Assembly: GCA_022496185.1 (NCBI GenBank)
Contig: WTXG01000014.1
Location: 186,001 to 250,000 of the forward strand
From: Multifurca ochricompacta
Taxonomy: Eukaryota; Basidiomycota; Agaricomycetes; Russulales; Russulaceae
Direction of reading: 5' to 3'
Length of the DNA stretch: 64,000 bases
Shown: piece after piece, positions 1 through 11,425 of the stretch
Numbering within the stretch: position 1 is the stretch's first letter
Layout of the letters: every line of letters begins with the position of its first letter
Notes under the pieces: generated by a model
Told to the model about the DNA's origin: nothing
Seen by the model: the letters and a program-made list of their open reading frames with translations, nothing else
Database searches by the model: none
Position numbers and translations under genes: made by a program

Positions 1-1287
1 ATGCTATACCCAATGCTCTGCGGTTTTCCCGTGGTTATTTTGCCCAAGTTCGATCCTGAGCAATTCTGCCGAAGCATTGAGCGTTACAAGGTCACTGCGG
101 CCTTTGTTGTTCCGCCCATCATTCTCGCTCTGGTTCATCATCCCGGTGAGCCTGACGTACAGTTACGTTTTAATTCACGTTTCACCCGTATTATTTACGT
201 TTACAGCCACAAATAAGTACGACTTGCGGTCCCTAAAACTGTTGTTATCAGGTGCCGCTCCCCTCAGTGCGGGTGTTGTGGATTTGGCCGTGAAAAGATT
301 CAAATCCGTTGGTGCGACTGTCCATGTTACCCAAGGTTTCCGATCCTTGACTTCTATGTGCTGTCAGAGTCTGACATCTTCCGTCAGGTTATGGCTTAAC
401 TGAGACCTCTCCGGTGACCCATCTCCTTCCGCCGAAAGATAGCCACCGTAAGGTTGGCAGCATCGGCACACTCCTTCCCAACCTTGAAGCCCGCCTTGTA
501 GCTAGCGACGAAGACAACATCATAGATGCCGCACCTGGCGAGCCCGGCGAGCTCTGGATTCGCGGGCCTACGGTAATGAAGGGGTACCTGAACAATCCGT
601 CTGCCACCGCAGACTCGATCAATGCGGATGGATGGTTCAAGACAGGTGATATTGCTGTCAGAGACGAAGAAGGGTACTATCAGATCGTGGACCGTAAAAA
701 GGAGTTAATCAAATACAAGGTGAGGATTTTTAATCATATTTTCTATCGCTGCATTGATGCCTGGTTTGCAGGGCTTCCAAGGTGATTTCGATGCTTGCAA
801 TGCTCTCATACCTCACTAATCCCCGGTCATCTTTCTACAGTACCGCCAGCCGAGTTAGAGAGTGTTCTCCTTCAACACCCCGAAATCGTTGACGCTGCAG
901 TCATTGGTATCGACAACCCTGCACAGGCCACGGAGCTCCCTCGGTGAGTTAATATGGTCGTCATCCTTGCTATCGCTAAGCATACGTACCTTTGCAGAGC
1001 ATACGTCGTCCACAAAGCTGGCGCCAGTAATGCGCCAAAGTCATTCCCCAAAGACGTGCAGCTGTGGATCAAAGCCCGCGTTGCGAAACACAAGTTTTTG
1101 CGTGGTGGTGTTGTTGTTGTCGATTCAATTCCCAAAAGGTTGATCTACTTTCTCATGAAGCTCATTTTTGATGTTGGAAATATTATTTTTCAGCGCTGCG
1201 GGAAAAATCCTGCGTCGGGAGCTACGTGATCGAGCGAGGTCGGAGCTCCGGTCAAGTGAGATTATCACAACGAAGGCGAAGCTATGA
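1..1287 (+). CDS. 4-coumarate--CoA ligase-like acyl-CoA ligase, 3' part
   Basis: An ANL-superfamily enzyme that activates a carboxylic acid to its acyl-AMP and then to the CoA thioester. The window cuts off its N-terminal part. Visible motifs are YGLTETSP (rebuilt across an intron), [14 protein letters not shown], the hinge [41 protein letters not shown], and the catalytic lysine region [11 protein letters not shown]. Exons in order: 1-145, 207-335, 388-719, a 10-nt microexon 772-781, then from 841 with two more introns before the stop at 1285-1287. The protein ends in AKL, a PTS1-type tripeptide, so peroxisomal location is inferred. It could be a fatty-acid or phenylpropanoid ligase; substrate cannot be read from sequence. 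Confidence 0.9.
772..781 (+). other. 10-nt microexon in the acyl-CoA ligase
   Basis: GGCTTCCAAG lies between an acceptor ending TTTGCAG and a donor GTGATT. It supplies Gly-Phe-Gln plus one base of Val, the core of the conserved A8 segment (KYK-GFQ-VPPAELE). The reading frame is kept only if this exon is included. Confidence 0.8.
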
Positions 1288-1882
1288 CAGTTGGCGTCAC
1301 CCGACTTAGATTCGCTTTGTTGTATTCCCTTCTTTCTCGGGCTTGTAAGCACGGATATCTTATTGAAGAATGAGACGATCCAGTCTACTCAGTACCTCTG
1401 CTACGGCTGGCGTCGGAGGCGGATTACTAGGCCTCCAATCGACGAAACGCCATTAAGAGTTTTCAACTTCAACTAATCAGCGTAGCGTCTCTTCAGTACT
1501 TATTTTCTGGTGACCGGGCCGGATATTCCTGATGGCACAGCCACGGCAACCTGAGCTGGTCAAGTTCGAGTGGGCTCTGTCTTCAGCTCCAGCTCTCGCA
1601 AAGCGACCAACTCAATCCTTCGGCAGGCGGCTAAGCTATGTTGTAGAGTTTTCGAATTGTCCCGAGCTGGACGCAAAAATGTCAACGTCAAGGGTAGGAA
1701 AGTTGGTCTGGTCATATGCTGGTCATATGAGAGACATAAGATGATAAGCGTGAGCACATGATCCGTCATCGACTATGTTACCACACACTACACTGCACTT
1801 ATAATAGTCCAATGGTCCTTAATAAGACCGCCTCCAATTCGCGGTTCCTCTCTAACCCCCCCAAGCCAACAAAACAACACAT
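1288..1882. other. Intergenic, acyl ligase 3' side and NAGK promoter
   Basis: No supported gene. A near-perfect direct repeat of GGTCATATG sits around 1709-1728. The short open frames here have no recognisable family. Confidence 0.6.
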
Positions 1883-3023
1883 ATGTCCTCCCCAATTGAC
1901 CTTTATCTTGCCATCGATTGCGGGGGTACCAAGACTGCCGCTGTCTTGTGCTCACCGAGCGGAAATACACTCGCTCGTGCGCTGACCTCAGGCTCAAACT
2001 TCGCCTATCTTGGCCTTGGTGCCTTCCTCAAAGGCGTCGGTGAGGCGACATCCTCCGCCTTGACTGCGGCTCTAAAATCACCCACACCTATCACACTTCC
2101 CGTCGACCCTACCACACACATCGATGCCTCTGGAGCCAGCACGCCACATTATAATCTTCGAGCAGCATGGCTCGGTGTTTCAGGCGTGGACTCCCCCACT
2201 GTAGTTTCTCTCCTTCTCCCTCATGTTTCCGCACTTCTTTCGGTCCCCGTAGAACGTCTTATGATTTCTAACGACACCGACCTGCTCGCCGCACCACTGC
2301 GCATCTTACTGGGTGTGCGAACTGCCGTAGCGGTGGTTGCAGGCACCGGAAGTATCGTCGCTAGCTTCCGTGAGGGTCCGGCTGACGCGCCGCTAGAGGC
2401 GCTTGCGCGCGTGGGTGGTTGGGGCTGGATCCTTGGAGACGAAGGTGGTGGATTTGACGTCGGGCGTACGGCTGTCCGTGCCCTGCTTGCGCAGCAAGAT
2501 GCGAAGACTACGGGGACCATCGTCGCGAATAGCCCTATGAGAGAGAAGCTCCTGAAAAAATTCGGTGTAACGGAAGTAATGGACTTGCTGGCTGCCGTGC
2601 ACGCGCCAGACTCGACTACTTCTCTCCCGCGCGAGAGACGCCTTTCTTCCCTCTGCCCTCTTGTATTTGAGGCAGCATTCGACGATGAAGATCCTCTTGC
2701 GGTCCAAGTCCTTGGAGATTGCGCACACAAGCTCGCTATACAGATATCAGCGGTGCTTCTCTCCCCTTCTGCTCAGGAGGTAAACCACTTCCTATACTTT
2801 CGATGGTCATGATCAACCGGTTTAATAGGAGCATCCTCGTAAGGTCCGCGCAGAGTCGAGTGTCTTATGCCTCGGGGGTTCTTTGGGAGGGATTTATCGC
2901 TACCGCGAGCTTATTCTCTCTGCGTTAAGGGAGAATGGGCATGTATTTAAGCACGTCGAGGTTGTCGTCGACGCAGCGCAGGTAGGAGCGCAGGCATTGG
3001 TCGCAACATGGAAAGGGAGATAG
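1883..3023 (+). CDS. N-acetylglucosamine kinase (BadF/BadG/BcrA ATPase fold)
   Basis: Predicted to phosphorylate GlcNAc (amino-sugar salvage, for example from chitin turnover) with ATP in the cytosol. The 363-aa product is full length for the family. The N-terminal phosphate motif is AIDCGGTKTAAVLC. WLGVSGVD and ISNDTDLLAAP follow, then the adenosine-side signature VVAGTGSIVASF and the GWGWILGDEGGGFDVGR segment typical of NAGK. One intron, 2780-2828, splits two exons of 897 and 195 nt and preserves frame to the TAG stop; the C-terminal exon carries SVLCLGGSLGG. The start ATG is the first in frame and precedes the conserved phosphate loop by only about a dozen codons. Confidence is high for the family and good for GlcNAc over another hexose. 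Confidence 0.92.
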
Positions 3024-5449
3024 AGGTTGAAAGCCTCATGTGGTTTTGGGACTCGGCGTGGTTTTATCACTTATTATCTCTTCCCTCGTTCGTGAATGGT
3101 CAATCCCCACTGGTGAGTTCGTTTGCAATAAGATGGCTGACTCCAATCATGGGACGAGGTGCCTCTTTAGTATGGTGATCCTACAGTGAGTGTGAAGGAG
3201 AGTGAATGCACAAGTTTTGAGATTTTGCGTGTTCCTCACAAGAGATTAGAGGTGAATACTCATCTCAAGACATGATCGCGATATGTCTGGTCTGTCTATG
3301 ATCATATACAGATCGATATTGGAGATGCCGGCCCGAACCAACAGTCCCGTTCTCAGGACATATTACGCCACGCGTGGACGCTCCAACGGTGCAAAGAGCC
3401 TCTCCTTTGATTAATCCAATGCAACCGAGAGAACCAATGAAACGTACTCACTCATCCCGATCGCCTATCGAATACAATTCGTTGTGTCGCGACTACAGTG
3501 ACACCACTGGCCCTGGCGAATTTGACCTGCGTGTATCCTGGATCAGCGTGGCCGATATTTTACTTCCGCTCGCGCATAGAAGCCGGAGTCGCCATCATTT
3601 TTGTAATATTTCCTGATGCTGATGCCTAAAATCCTGGTCCGACACAGCCTGAGGGACCAGTAATCGCCAGGGTATCTCATTCCTCTCAGATCCCTTGAGA
3701 TGTAGTCCCTCCGAAGTACCAGCGCTCCGAACAACAAGCCAGAAAATCCCGATGGCGACGTAATATATACCCTGTGGTGGATTCTGCTATGGCTGCTATG
3801 GTATCCTGGCCTAAGAGCCATGACACGTATTACGGGGCTATTGGAAAGTGAGCACCTGACGCAATATACCCCCGACAACGATATCGATTTGACGTAATTT
3901 GGTTGCCCTCACTATGTTTTATCTAACTTGGATCTCACACATTTTGGCGGGGGGCTCAGTTATGAGCTATGAAACCGCGCATGGCCTGGTACTCTTCGTT
4001 CGCGGGCATAGCGCAATTGTCTGTAGCGGAGGCCTCTTCCTGAGTGGTGAGGAGCGTCTGACCTTGCTAACGTGAATCCTGATATGACAAAGATGCCCGT
4101 GTTCTTTGGTGTCACCATATTTTGACAACTTGCAAATACGAGGCCGAATCCCGGAAACTAGGGCAGCTCTCGTGCTGGTCGGAGGGACCAGTTTCATCCC
4201 ACTCAGCTAGAGCTGATGGCGCGCGAGCATCGGAAGCAGTTAGGCTGCGCCGCATATTATCCATTATTGCGACAAAATTTATTCTCGAGTTACGATTTGA
4301 AAATGAGCTGGAACTGTTGGTTACGAGTACCCGTCCGCTCCATCGGGTTGGTCCGCAAAGGAATAAAGGGACAAGACCGTGAAGCCTGACGGGAGAAGTA
4401 GGTGAGAACGGATGACTTGGCACAGTGAGTGACAAGACTGCCTGTCACGAGACAATGCTTGGAATCCCACAAAACCAACGTAGCTCAGCTATGATCATGA
4501 TGTCCTGTGTTCGTCGTAAATCCCAATGCGCGTACAGTCGCCGCTGTTACCAACATTTTACCGCCGAATCGGCCTTGCCATTTGGTGTCAAAACACAGTG
4601 TGTCATATCTGTTACAACGGATCTCAACGCATGGCCTTGTGTTCCCATTCCGTGTCACCTAGACCACTTGACTTCTTTCTTGTGGCAGGCACTGGGAGGA
4701 TTTCTTGCATAGGTTATAACTTCTGGTTAGACACGATCAGTTTGAGTCCACTACTTGTGCCAAATGACAGAGTGGGGGAAGCTTACACCATCTATCATTC
4801 GGTTGCACATTCCTCCTCTCTCGCTTCCTCTCTCAAAATAAATCAGCTCTAATGGAAAGTGCAGGGTTGTTTGTATAGTTCCAAAAAACAAGGAATGGCG
4901 ATAGTGTGAATAGACACTACATCAACCCTCTTACAGGATTCATGTCCAACTGATCGACTGCATGGTGTAGCGCCTCTGTTCCCCACTTCTTAAATTACGT
5001 GGCTGTTATGTGGGCCTCTGGGGTTCTTTGTCCTGGAATCCTGGAAATAAATGCGTCGTCACTGTGTGGATAGAGCTAATCCGGAAAGGGCACTGTCCTG
5101 CCCATCTTCCAAGTCGCCCTCTGACTGTTACCAACACATCGCACTCGTCATGTATCGAATGTTATCGGATGCTTTGTTAGCGCTAGAACACATTCTTCCT
5201 GTACAGTTAAGTGCTAGCTAGCAACTATCAGCAGCTAATGTTAGATGAATGACATGTGATATGTGACACGTGACATAGACACAGCCAACGTCAGCCTCGA
5301 CCCTCATCCGTCTAGTCTCGTCTCGTCACGCTCTCTTCCAACGTGCGTTCTCCTGCTCAGGTCACTCTCCCGCATCATCTCATCTAAAGCTTGCTTCCTT
5401 TGACCCTTCTATCATTTCTGTCTCCATTCTGTACCCTTAGACATACAAT
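3024..5449. other. Gene-poor intergenic stretch
   Basis: About 2.4 kb with stops in all frames and no family resemblance that I can see. Base composition is unremarkable. A CACGTG palindrome at 5267-5272 belongs to the upstream region of the Erv14 gene. It may hold UTRs, a non-coding RNA or old transposon debris; none can be shown from sequence alone. Confidence 0.5.
5267..5272. promoter_or_regulatory. CACGTG palindrome upstream of Erv14
   Basis: E-box/Cbf1-type core within GACACGTGACAT, 178 bp before the start codon. Function is inferred only from position and from recurrence elsewhere in the window. Confidence 0.35.
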
Positions 5450-6159
5450 ATGGGTGGCGCTGGTGCGTGTCTTCATTTGTCCTCAGATGGTTGGTTCATG
5501 TCGTTGCGCAGGTTGGCTTTTCCTCTTCGCAGTGCTCATGGCCGCAGGTTTATTGTTCACCATGGTTTTCTTCGTGCGCATTTTTTCTCCTTGGGTTATA
5601 GTGCCCTAGCTTGTTCAACTGAGTGTTTCGTTTTCTGCATAGATTATCATGTTCTCCGACCTGGAGTGCGATTACATTAACCCCATAGACCTTTGCAATA
5701 AGCTCAATCAGGTCTATCTTATTATCTATTCACTCCGAGATGAATAACTGACACAGCAGGGGTCATGTTTTTAGTTTGTCCTCCCCGAAAACACTGCCCA
5801 CGCCTTCTTGACAATACTTTTCCTTGTCTCCGGGCAGTGGACTGCTTTTTTCCTCAATGCTCCATTACTTGCGTTTAATATCAACAAGTAAGATGTGTCG
5901 CTAGCCGTCTCCCTCGTTCATCGATCTGACTCTTTCTTACGCTTTTAAGGATACGAAACAAAAACCACATGTATGATGCAACAGAGATTTTCCGCTCTCT
6001 CCCTGGACATAAGAAAGAGAGTTTCATCAAACTTGGTTTCTACCTGCTTTCTTTCTTCTATTATCTCTATAGGTGTGTGACCTTGACAATCTTGCGGGAA
6101 GCGGTCTTACAAGATCTTGCCCCAGGATGATTGTTGCGCTTATTTCTGAGAGTGAATAA
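5450..6159 (+). CDS. ERV14: Erv14/cornichon family ER cargo receptor
   Basis: A three- or four-pass membrane protein that loads transmembrane cargo into COPII vesicles at the ER. Six exons (5450-5462, 5512-5573, 5643-5711, 5775-5887, 5950-6072, 6126-6159) join in frame to 137 aa, the usual Erv14 length. Key stretches are the N-terminal hydrophobic [20 protein letters not shown], the cornichon signature [46 protein letters not shown] and a final [20 protein letters not shown]. The first exon is only 13 nt (MGGAG). Half or more of the transcript unit is intron. The identification is firm; the exon junctions are all canonical GT-AG. Confidence 0.93.
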
Positions 6160-6575
6160 GCGGGATTTACCTCAGTACCGTATCTCTGACGCTAGGCTGC
6201 CAGGGTGACAGTGGTGGCCTTTTTCATAGCGGAGATGAACGAATCCGTGTGCGACATATTCCCGGTCTGAGTGGGACTGGGTTGATACAGTGAGATCGGA
6301 CCTGCTATATTTACTTTTACTTGTTTTACCATCGCATCCCGATACGACCTGCATGAAACAAACCGTCTTCAATTTGTTTGGTGAGTGGAGGTCTCAAAAG
6401 CACAGGCCATAAGAGATACATTCGAAGTCCTGAGATCGGCGAATCTAACTGACGGCCCAAAGATAATTGGTACACTAGTAAGTAATGCTATTAGCTACCT
6501 TAGCTCAAATAACGGAGGGAGCGTGAAAGCAAGGAATTGGGAGGGAAAGTCGCAAGAGGAAGAGTAATTCACTTC
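6160..6575. other. Convergent intergenic gap
   Basis: Lies between the 3' ends of the Erv14 gene (+) and the RRM gene (-). A 60-codon open frame at 6385-6567 resembles nothing known and is probably chance. Confidence 0.5.
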
Positions 6576-7670
6576 CTAGTCCACATCCATTTTTCCATCA
6601 CCGCGTTCCCGCCGCCCTCCACCGCCTGCAGAACGACGTCCACGCCCTCGACCCCGACCGCGGCCGCGACTTGACAACGACGGGAGATAGTCTTTTAGGT
6701 CAGTACCTGGTGGCGCGACGAGAATATGGGCACGGGCTGCTGCCTCTGGGTCCCGAGAGATAATGTCGTCCGAGCGCATTTTACTGTTGGTAGGGCTTGC
6801 ACATCGTAACTATCTCCGCGGAAACCGGCGCAAGGGAATACTCACGAGCCATTATCCGTCTCAATGAGCGCATCGACGCTGCCATCTACCACGCCTACGC
6901 TCAAACGCCCGCTTAAGCTGGCGTTGACACCACCCACGACCCGTACTCCAAGGGTTCGCCCATCGGCAACCTGCTTGTCAAAAACACGCACAGCCTCCCG
7001 CGCGTCCTTTTCTTGCTTGAACGTCAGGCGCACTGTGACATCCCCGGTCCCAAGGATCTGCTTCACAGAAGACTGAGTGACAGGGCCACAGCGCTTGAAG
7101 ATGGCCTGTTTGATTGATGTTAGCATTGAAGTGTTAATGACACGAACGTAGACCACTAAATTTGTCTCCCAAAAATAGGGTTTTCTAAAGATCACCAATG
7201 TTGATAAATGAGAGATACCCATGCGGGCGAATTTCCCAGGAGGGGAGTGGCGAGCTCATCAACCCACTCTTGCATAACAGATGACAACTCCAAGGAAAAG
7301 CACTCGCCTCTACATCCTCTGCAGTTGTTCCTTTTACAAGACCAGTGACTTCCACAACATTTCCTCGAGTGCTCGCTCCACGAATCGATAGTTCCTTGTC
7401 TGCACTTTGCCCTGTGGCTTCCTTCAGGGCCTTCGCCGCACTTCCAAAATTCATCTTGGGGGGTGCGTCCCTTGATGGCGCGCCCAGACGATCAGATAGA
7501 GACTTCCCGGATTCAGAACCTTGCTGATACATGTCGTGCTTCCAAGGCGAGTTTATGTCGCCTTTTGGTGGACGTATATAAGGCGCTGAACCTGCGCGTC
7601 GGGTCTTTGCACGGATAGGCCCAACACCTGGAGTCGGGTCCACGTTCATACGCTCCAAAAGAGATGCCAT
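6576..7670 (-). CDS. RRM and RGG-tail RNA-binding protein (Yra1/ALY-like)
   Basis: 276 aa from three exons: 7308-7670, 6846-7105 and 6576-6783. Residues 1-100 are basic and disordered. A single RRM follows, starting NVVEVTGLVKGTTAEDVE (RNP2-like) with IFKRCGPV and VTVRLTFKQEKDAREAV (RNP1-like). The tail has SRGRGRGRGRGRR and a glycine/arginine-rich end. This architecture recalls mRNA export adaptors such as Yra1/ALY/Mlo3, but that assignment is inference. The first intron (7106-7307) must use a GC donor (GAG|GCGAGT) to stay in frame, since exon 2 starts in phase 0 at GCCATCTTC. The second intron, 6784-6845, is canonical. Confidence 0.8.
7106..7307 (-). other. GC-AG intron in the RRM gene
   Basis: Donor GCGAGT after GAG, acceptor AACAG before GCC. 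No nearby GT donor joins the two halves of the RRM in frame. At 202 nt it is also longer than most introns here. Confidence 0.65.
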
Positions 7671-7916
7671 CGTAAGACTCTACCTGGCAGTCGAGCCGTA
7701 GGTGTTTGAAGGCAGATACTGGGAAGTAGTGGTGGTGGTGGAGGTGGTGACGGTGACAACACAGTGCGTGACACGAATGTGATCGAGTCACGCCAGATTA
7801 AAGCGGAGCGTCAATAATACCATCATCTTCGGTTGACTCATGTGTCCCCCTTGCTCCTGCTCACATTTAAACACGAACCACCATCACGCATCATTCCCCT
7901 CCCCGTTCTTACCATC

Positions 7917-9260
7917 ATGGTTGCCACCACTTCTCTCGCCGCTAATCGCAATGCGGTACGATCTGACAGCTGCTTCCCTGCCCGTAAATTGTCAATGCTT
8001 ACCCCCACTAGCCTTTCGATGAGGGTGATGCACAAGGAACCCCGAGGAAATGTCAAAGCACGCAAACGAAACAAAAAATCCGCCATGTATGCACATGCCG
8101 CGCATCGTGCTAAATGCACACAGTGGGCCTTGATTGCTCAGCAAACGGCACGCGTTGTCCTAGGTAACGGCAAGTACGTAGAGACACGGCGTGTTCCCGT
8201 GGCTTCTACCCTTGCTGACATGTCTGGGCCTCAGCCCTCTTCCATGGCTACCATGAGGACTTGGCATGTCGTGCATGATATTGCAACGAAAGTGCGCTAT
8301 TCCGTTCTCGGAACAACGTTCCACCCCCCTACGGAAGATTTTCCAACGCCCACAGTTGCCGCCCGTTTGTCTACTACCTTTGAGTTCTCCAGGCATTCAA
8401 TTCCTTTGATTGCCCGCCGCTTATACCTTACGAGTCAACCTCCCGGCAAGGTCCCTGATTACACGGAAGATTCGAACATTGGTATCCTTTCTTCGGTAGG
8501 CTCCCGGCGTCCGGGGTCCGGTTTCTTGAGGGGTAGCTCGAAGTCCGAAGCAGTTCTCGCACGCTCAACCTCTTTAATATCGTCTCTCACTTCCACCTTC
8601 GCCCAACCTTTTTACTCATCACTCAAAGGACTTGCAAAGCTCGATCGCCCTGCAGTTACAGCATTGTCGACAGATGCGATGCTCTACTCCCCTTCTGTTG
8701 TCGGTTTGCGTCGTGATGACGCGGATCACTTCGACATGACGGACGACGATTTTGATGGTGAACTTGACGCCATACCAGCGGATCCAACGACAAAGGATCT
8801 AGAAGTACCCCTGGCTATTAATGCCCAAAACCAACGCGCTATGGGCGAGTATGTTGCCCCTTATGTCATGAACGTGCTGTCCGCAGTTCCTGTACATGCT
8901 GGGGCGTTCCGCTCAGCGTCGTATATGACTCCGGAGTGGGAGTTGAACGGTATCGTGCGAGGGACCATGAAGTCTCGCATTGCTAGGGCTTTACGCCTAT
9001 TTGCTGCACGCGGCAATTCCACTCTGGTTCTGTGTGCCTTTGGATGCGAAGAGGGCACACCGATTGATGTGGTGGCACAGATCTATGCTGAGCTCCTCGC
9101 ATGCTCCACGAAGTCCGAAGACGTAAACGATGGGGAGTTCAAAGATATCTTCCAGAAAGTTATATTTGCGGTGCCGGGCAAGCTGCACGCGATGTTCCGG
9201 AAGACATTTGAAATGCGGGTCTATGAGGATGAACTCATTCGTTCACTGGAAATTTGCTGA
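7917..9260 (+). CDS. Microbial-type PARG-like (TIGR02452/DUF2263) protein, probably inactive
   Basis: An intronless 447-aa gene. Start ATG 7917 sits in ACCATCATGG; longer readings would need a TTG start. The macrodomain-like PARG family removes ADP-ribose chains. Family landmarks seen: LIAQQTARVVLGNGKYV (residues 73-88), SNIGILSSVGSRRPGSGFL (about 186-204), ARSTSLISSL, MLYSPSVVGLRRDD (255-268), VLSAVPVHAG, and LVLCAFGCEEGTPIDVVAQIY followed by FKDIFQKVIFAV. In active members the loop reads GGGFLxG...QEE; here it is GSGFLRGSSKSEA, so the second, catalytic glutamate aligns with Ala212 and the first Gln with Ser210. It may therefore bind ADP-ribose without hydrolysing it. Family confidence is good; inactivity is inference from an alignment by eye. 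Confidence 0.75.
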   Translation: MVATTSLAANRNAVRSDSCFPARKLSMLTPTSLSMRVMHKEPRGNVKARKRNKKSAMYAHAAHRAKCTQWALIAQQTARVVLGNGKYVETRRVPVASTLADMSGPQPSSMATMRTWHVVHDIATKVRYSVLGTTFHPPTEDFPTPTVAARLSTTFEFSRHSIPLIARRLYLTSQPPGKVPDYTEDSNIGILSSVGSRRPGSGFLRGSSKSEAVLARSTSLISSLTSTFAQPFYSSLKGLAKLDRPAVTALSTDAMLYSPSVVGLRRDDADHFDMTDDDFDGELDAIPADPTTKDLEVPLAINAQNQRAMGEYVAPYVMNVLSAVPVHAGAFRSASYMTPEWELNGIVRGTMKSRIARALRLFAARGNSTLVLCAFGCEEGTPIDVVAQIYAELLACSTKSEDVNDGEFKDIFQKVIFAVPGKLHAMFRKTFEMRVYEDELIRSLEIC

Positions 9261-11197
9261 ATGGTTTTTGTTGTACCATCATGCCATCATCACTCCTCTC
9301 TAACGATTTGCTCCTACCCCACATCATTTTATATCCTAACTTGCCAGATTCGTCGTAATTTATCTTTTACCTGTAGTTGTATGATGTACAAATCTCTAGG
9401 CTCTTTTGGCCTTATGATGTCAATATGTTCCTGCGAATAACTAGCCCTTGATTTATGTTAAGCAAATACAGCCACAACAAGGAAGCCAAGCCCAAGCGCT
9501 TTTCAAGGCTTGACTGGTCGACCCCTGGTAAATTGTTTATGATCCGAGTCGTGTGACGCAAACGCATTGGAGAGGAAACGCGCTTTGAATCCGCGGATGA
9601 AAGACTGCCCGTGATGACTGTGGGATGCTGTTCAATGGAGCTGTCAACTCGAACGCCACCTCGTCTTGGGTTAATGAGATGGCGTTGATATGGCCACCCA
9701 GTATAGTTCTTGCCATCGTGTGGTTGTTAAGAGGGACGAAACGGCTACGAGTACCTAGCCACCAGGTCAGTGGCGCTCAGATTTCGTATGTTGTGGTCAA
9801 CTGGCGACAGTATGCGTGCTTTATCCATTGACAGACGCTCGGGGATCCGCGGACTGGAGTGCCTTGAAACACGGCCCGTTGTTGTTGTCGGGCCTGAAAA
9901 ACTCTCACCCATTCTTTTTTATTTTATTATACAAGTAATACAAGCACAACTGTGCAAACACACAAACCCACAAAAAACCAGGCGCCCGCAAGTAGCCGCA
10001 AGAATTCGTCAATAAGCGGGGTGTTTCCATCGACCCGCTTTTGGAAGAGATGACCGGACGCCGCTCAACTTCTGTGTGTAAAGAAAGGTGGACTATCGCA
10101 AATGGGTTTCCTGACCCTGATTCCACGTCCAAGCATGGGCATTGATGACGGTCAATTGTTATTGTTGGTAGAACGTACTAGGATCGTGTGATCTTTCTTT
10201 ATGATGTGTATGTACATCATGTACAGCCTTATCATGTGAACGTGTCAATAAAATTGGAGTTCGTTTGTGCCGTCGACGAGTACGGAGAATGTATCGGTAT
10301 CGGGAGGGGGCTGGTGGCTGGGCTGGTTAACAGTAACGGGAGTGTCCGACCGTCGCCCCACCCCAGAGTTAGCCAGAGCCTTATGATTGATACAAGTAAG
10401 TTTTCGGCCCCGGCCCGGTTTAAGCTTTCATAGCCCGAAACCGAAAAAAAAACGAAAACACCACGAAGGGTATTCTTGGGGTCCTAGTTTGACTCCACCG
10501 CTTTGTCTCACTCACACGAAACAATAGTGAGTTGAGTGAGTGACATCGCCGATAGTAGATCGGAACAATCTATGAATAACATGTGTGTTGTAGTTTGAAG
10601 TCTCAGCCGCCTTGACTCTAGACCATCTAAAATGGTGGCTAGCATGAGATGGACATCCTCCCAATCTCCAGCAAAAATGACTTCTGAAATTAAACACGAT
10701 TCCTGGACAACTCTACGTAGGTGAGGTCGGTGCCGGATCTGGAGCTACGTAGCTCCGGTTGGAGGTGCCTGAAGCCCATGATCCACGGGTCATCCCAGCG
10801 GGGCGGTGGAAAGACGGCGGATGTAGCCACAATCAACAGTAGTGACGCGTGGCCCCGAGCAGGGGTTGGGTAACAAGAATGCTTACTCCGCGAATGGCAA
10901 TCAAGACCGCTGGCGGACAAGACAGGATGTGACCGTTGATGAATTTGCCAAAGAATACATCAAGCGGAAGCGCGGAACTCCACCAAGAGAAGATAGTAGC
11001 AAAAAAACATTGTCGTTCTTCCCAGGCTATCAGAGGGGGACAACGGCATCCAAGGTCAAATCTGTCAGTATAACGACTTGTTCAGGTACCAGTCTCACGG
11101 ACATGGAACTGTGATTGAACTTTTGGCAGAACTGCGAACGGGTCGCACTTTAAGCTGCCTGTTCTACTGGTCCACGTCCACTGGTAAACAAGGAGGG

Positions 11198-11263
11198 TTA
11201 AACGAGGGAGGGGTAAGGGGAGGAAGGGGAGGGGAAGGGGAGTAGCGGGAAGGGGAAAAGGAA
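11198..11263 (+). repeat. G-run tract, possible G-quadruplex
   Basis: Repeated runs of three to four G separated by one to three bases, such as GGGAGGGGTAAGGGG. It is purine-rich on the plus strand and not coding. Confidence 0.5.
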
Positions 11264-11360
11264 TAATAATTTAATAAAGGTGATCGGGGGAAAAGAAAAA
11301 TATCAGAAAATATACTAGAAAAATAAAATAAAATAAAATAAATGTCAGAAACTCATATTC

Positions 11361-11425
11361 GCACTCACGCGCATTCACACACTCACATTCACACTCACTC
11401 ACACTCACACTCACACACTTAACAC
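11361..11425. repeat. CACTCA/CACATT microsatellite
   Basis: Imperfect run of CAC-T-CA and CACA units. Its complement explains the Cys/Glu/Val-rich minus-strand open frame at 11271-11642. Confidence 0.7.

Noticed and set aside
2221..2730. 169-aa open frame on the minus strand
   Set aside because: Fully antisense to the conserved NAGK exon; Ser/Arg-rich shadow with no motif.
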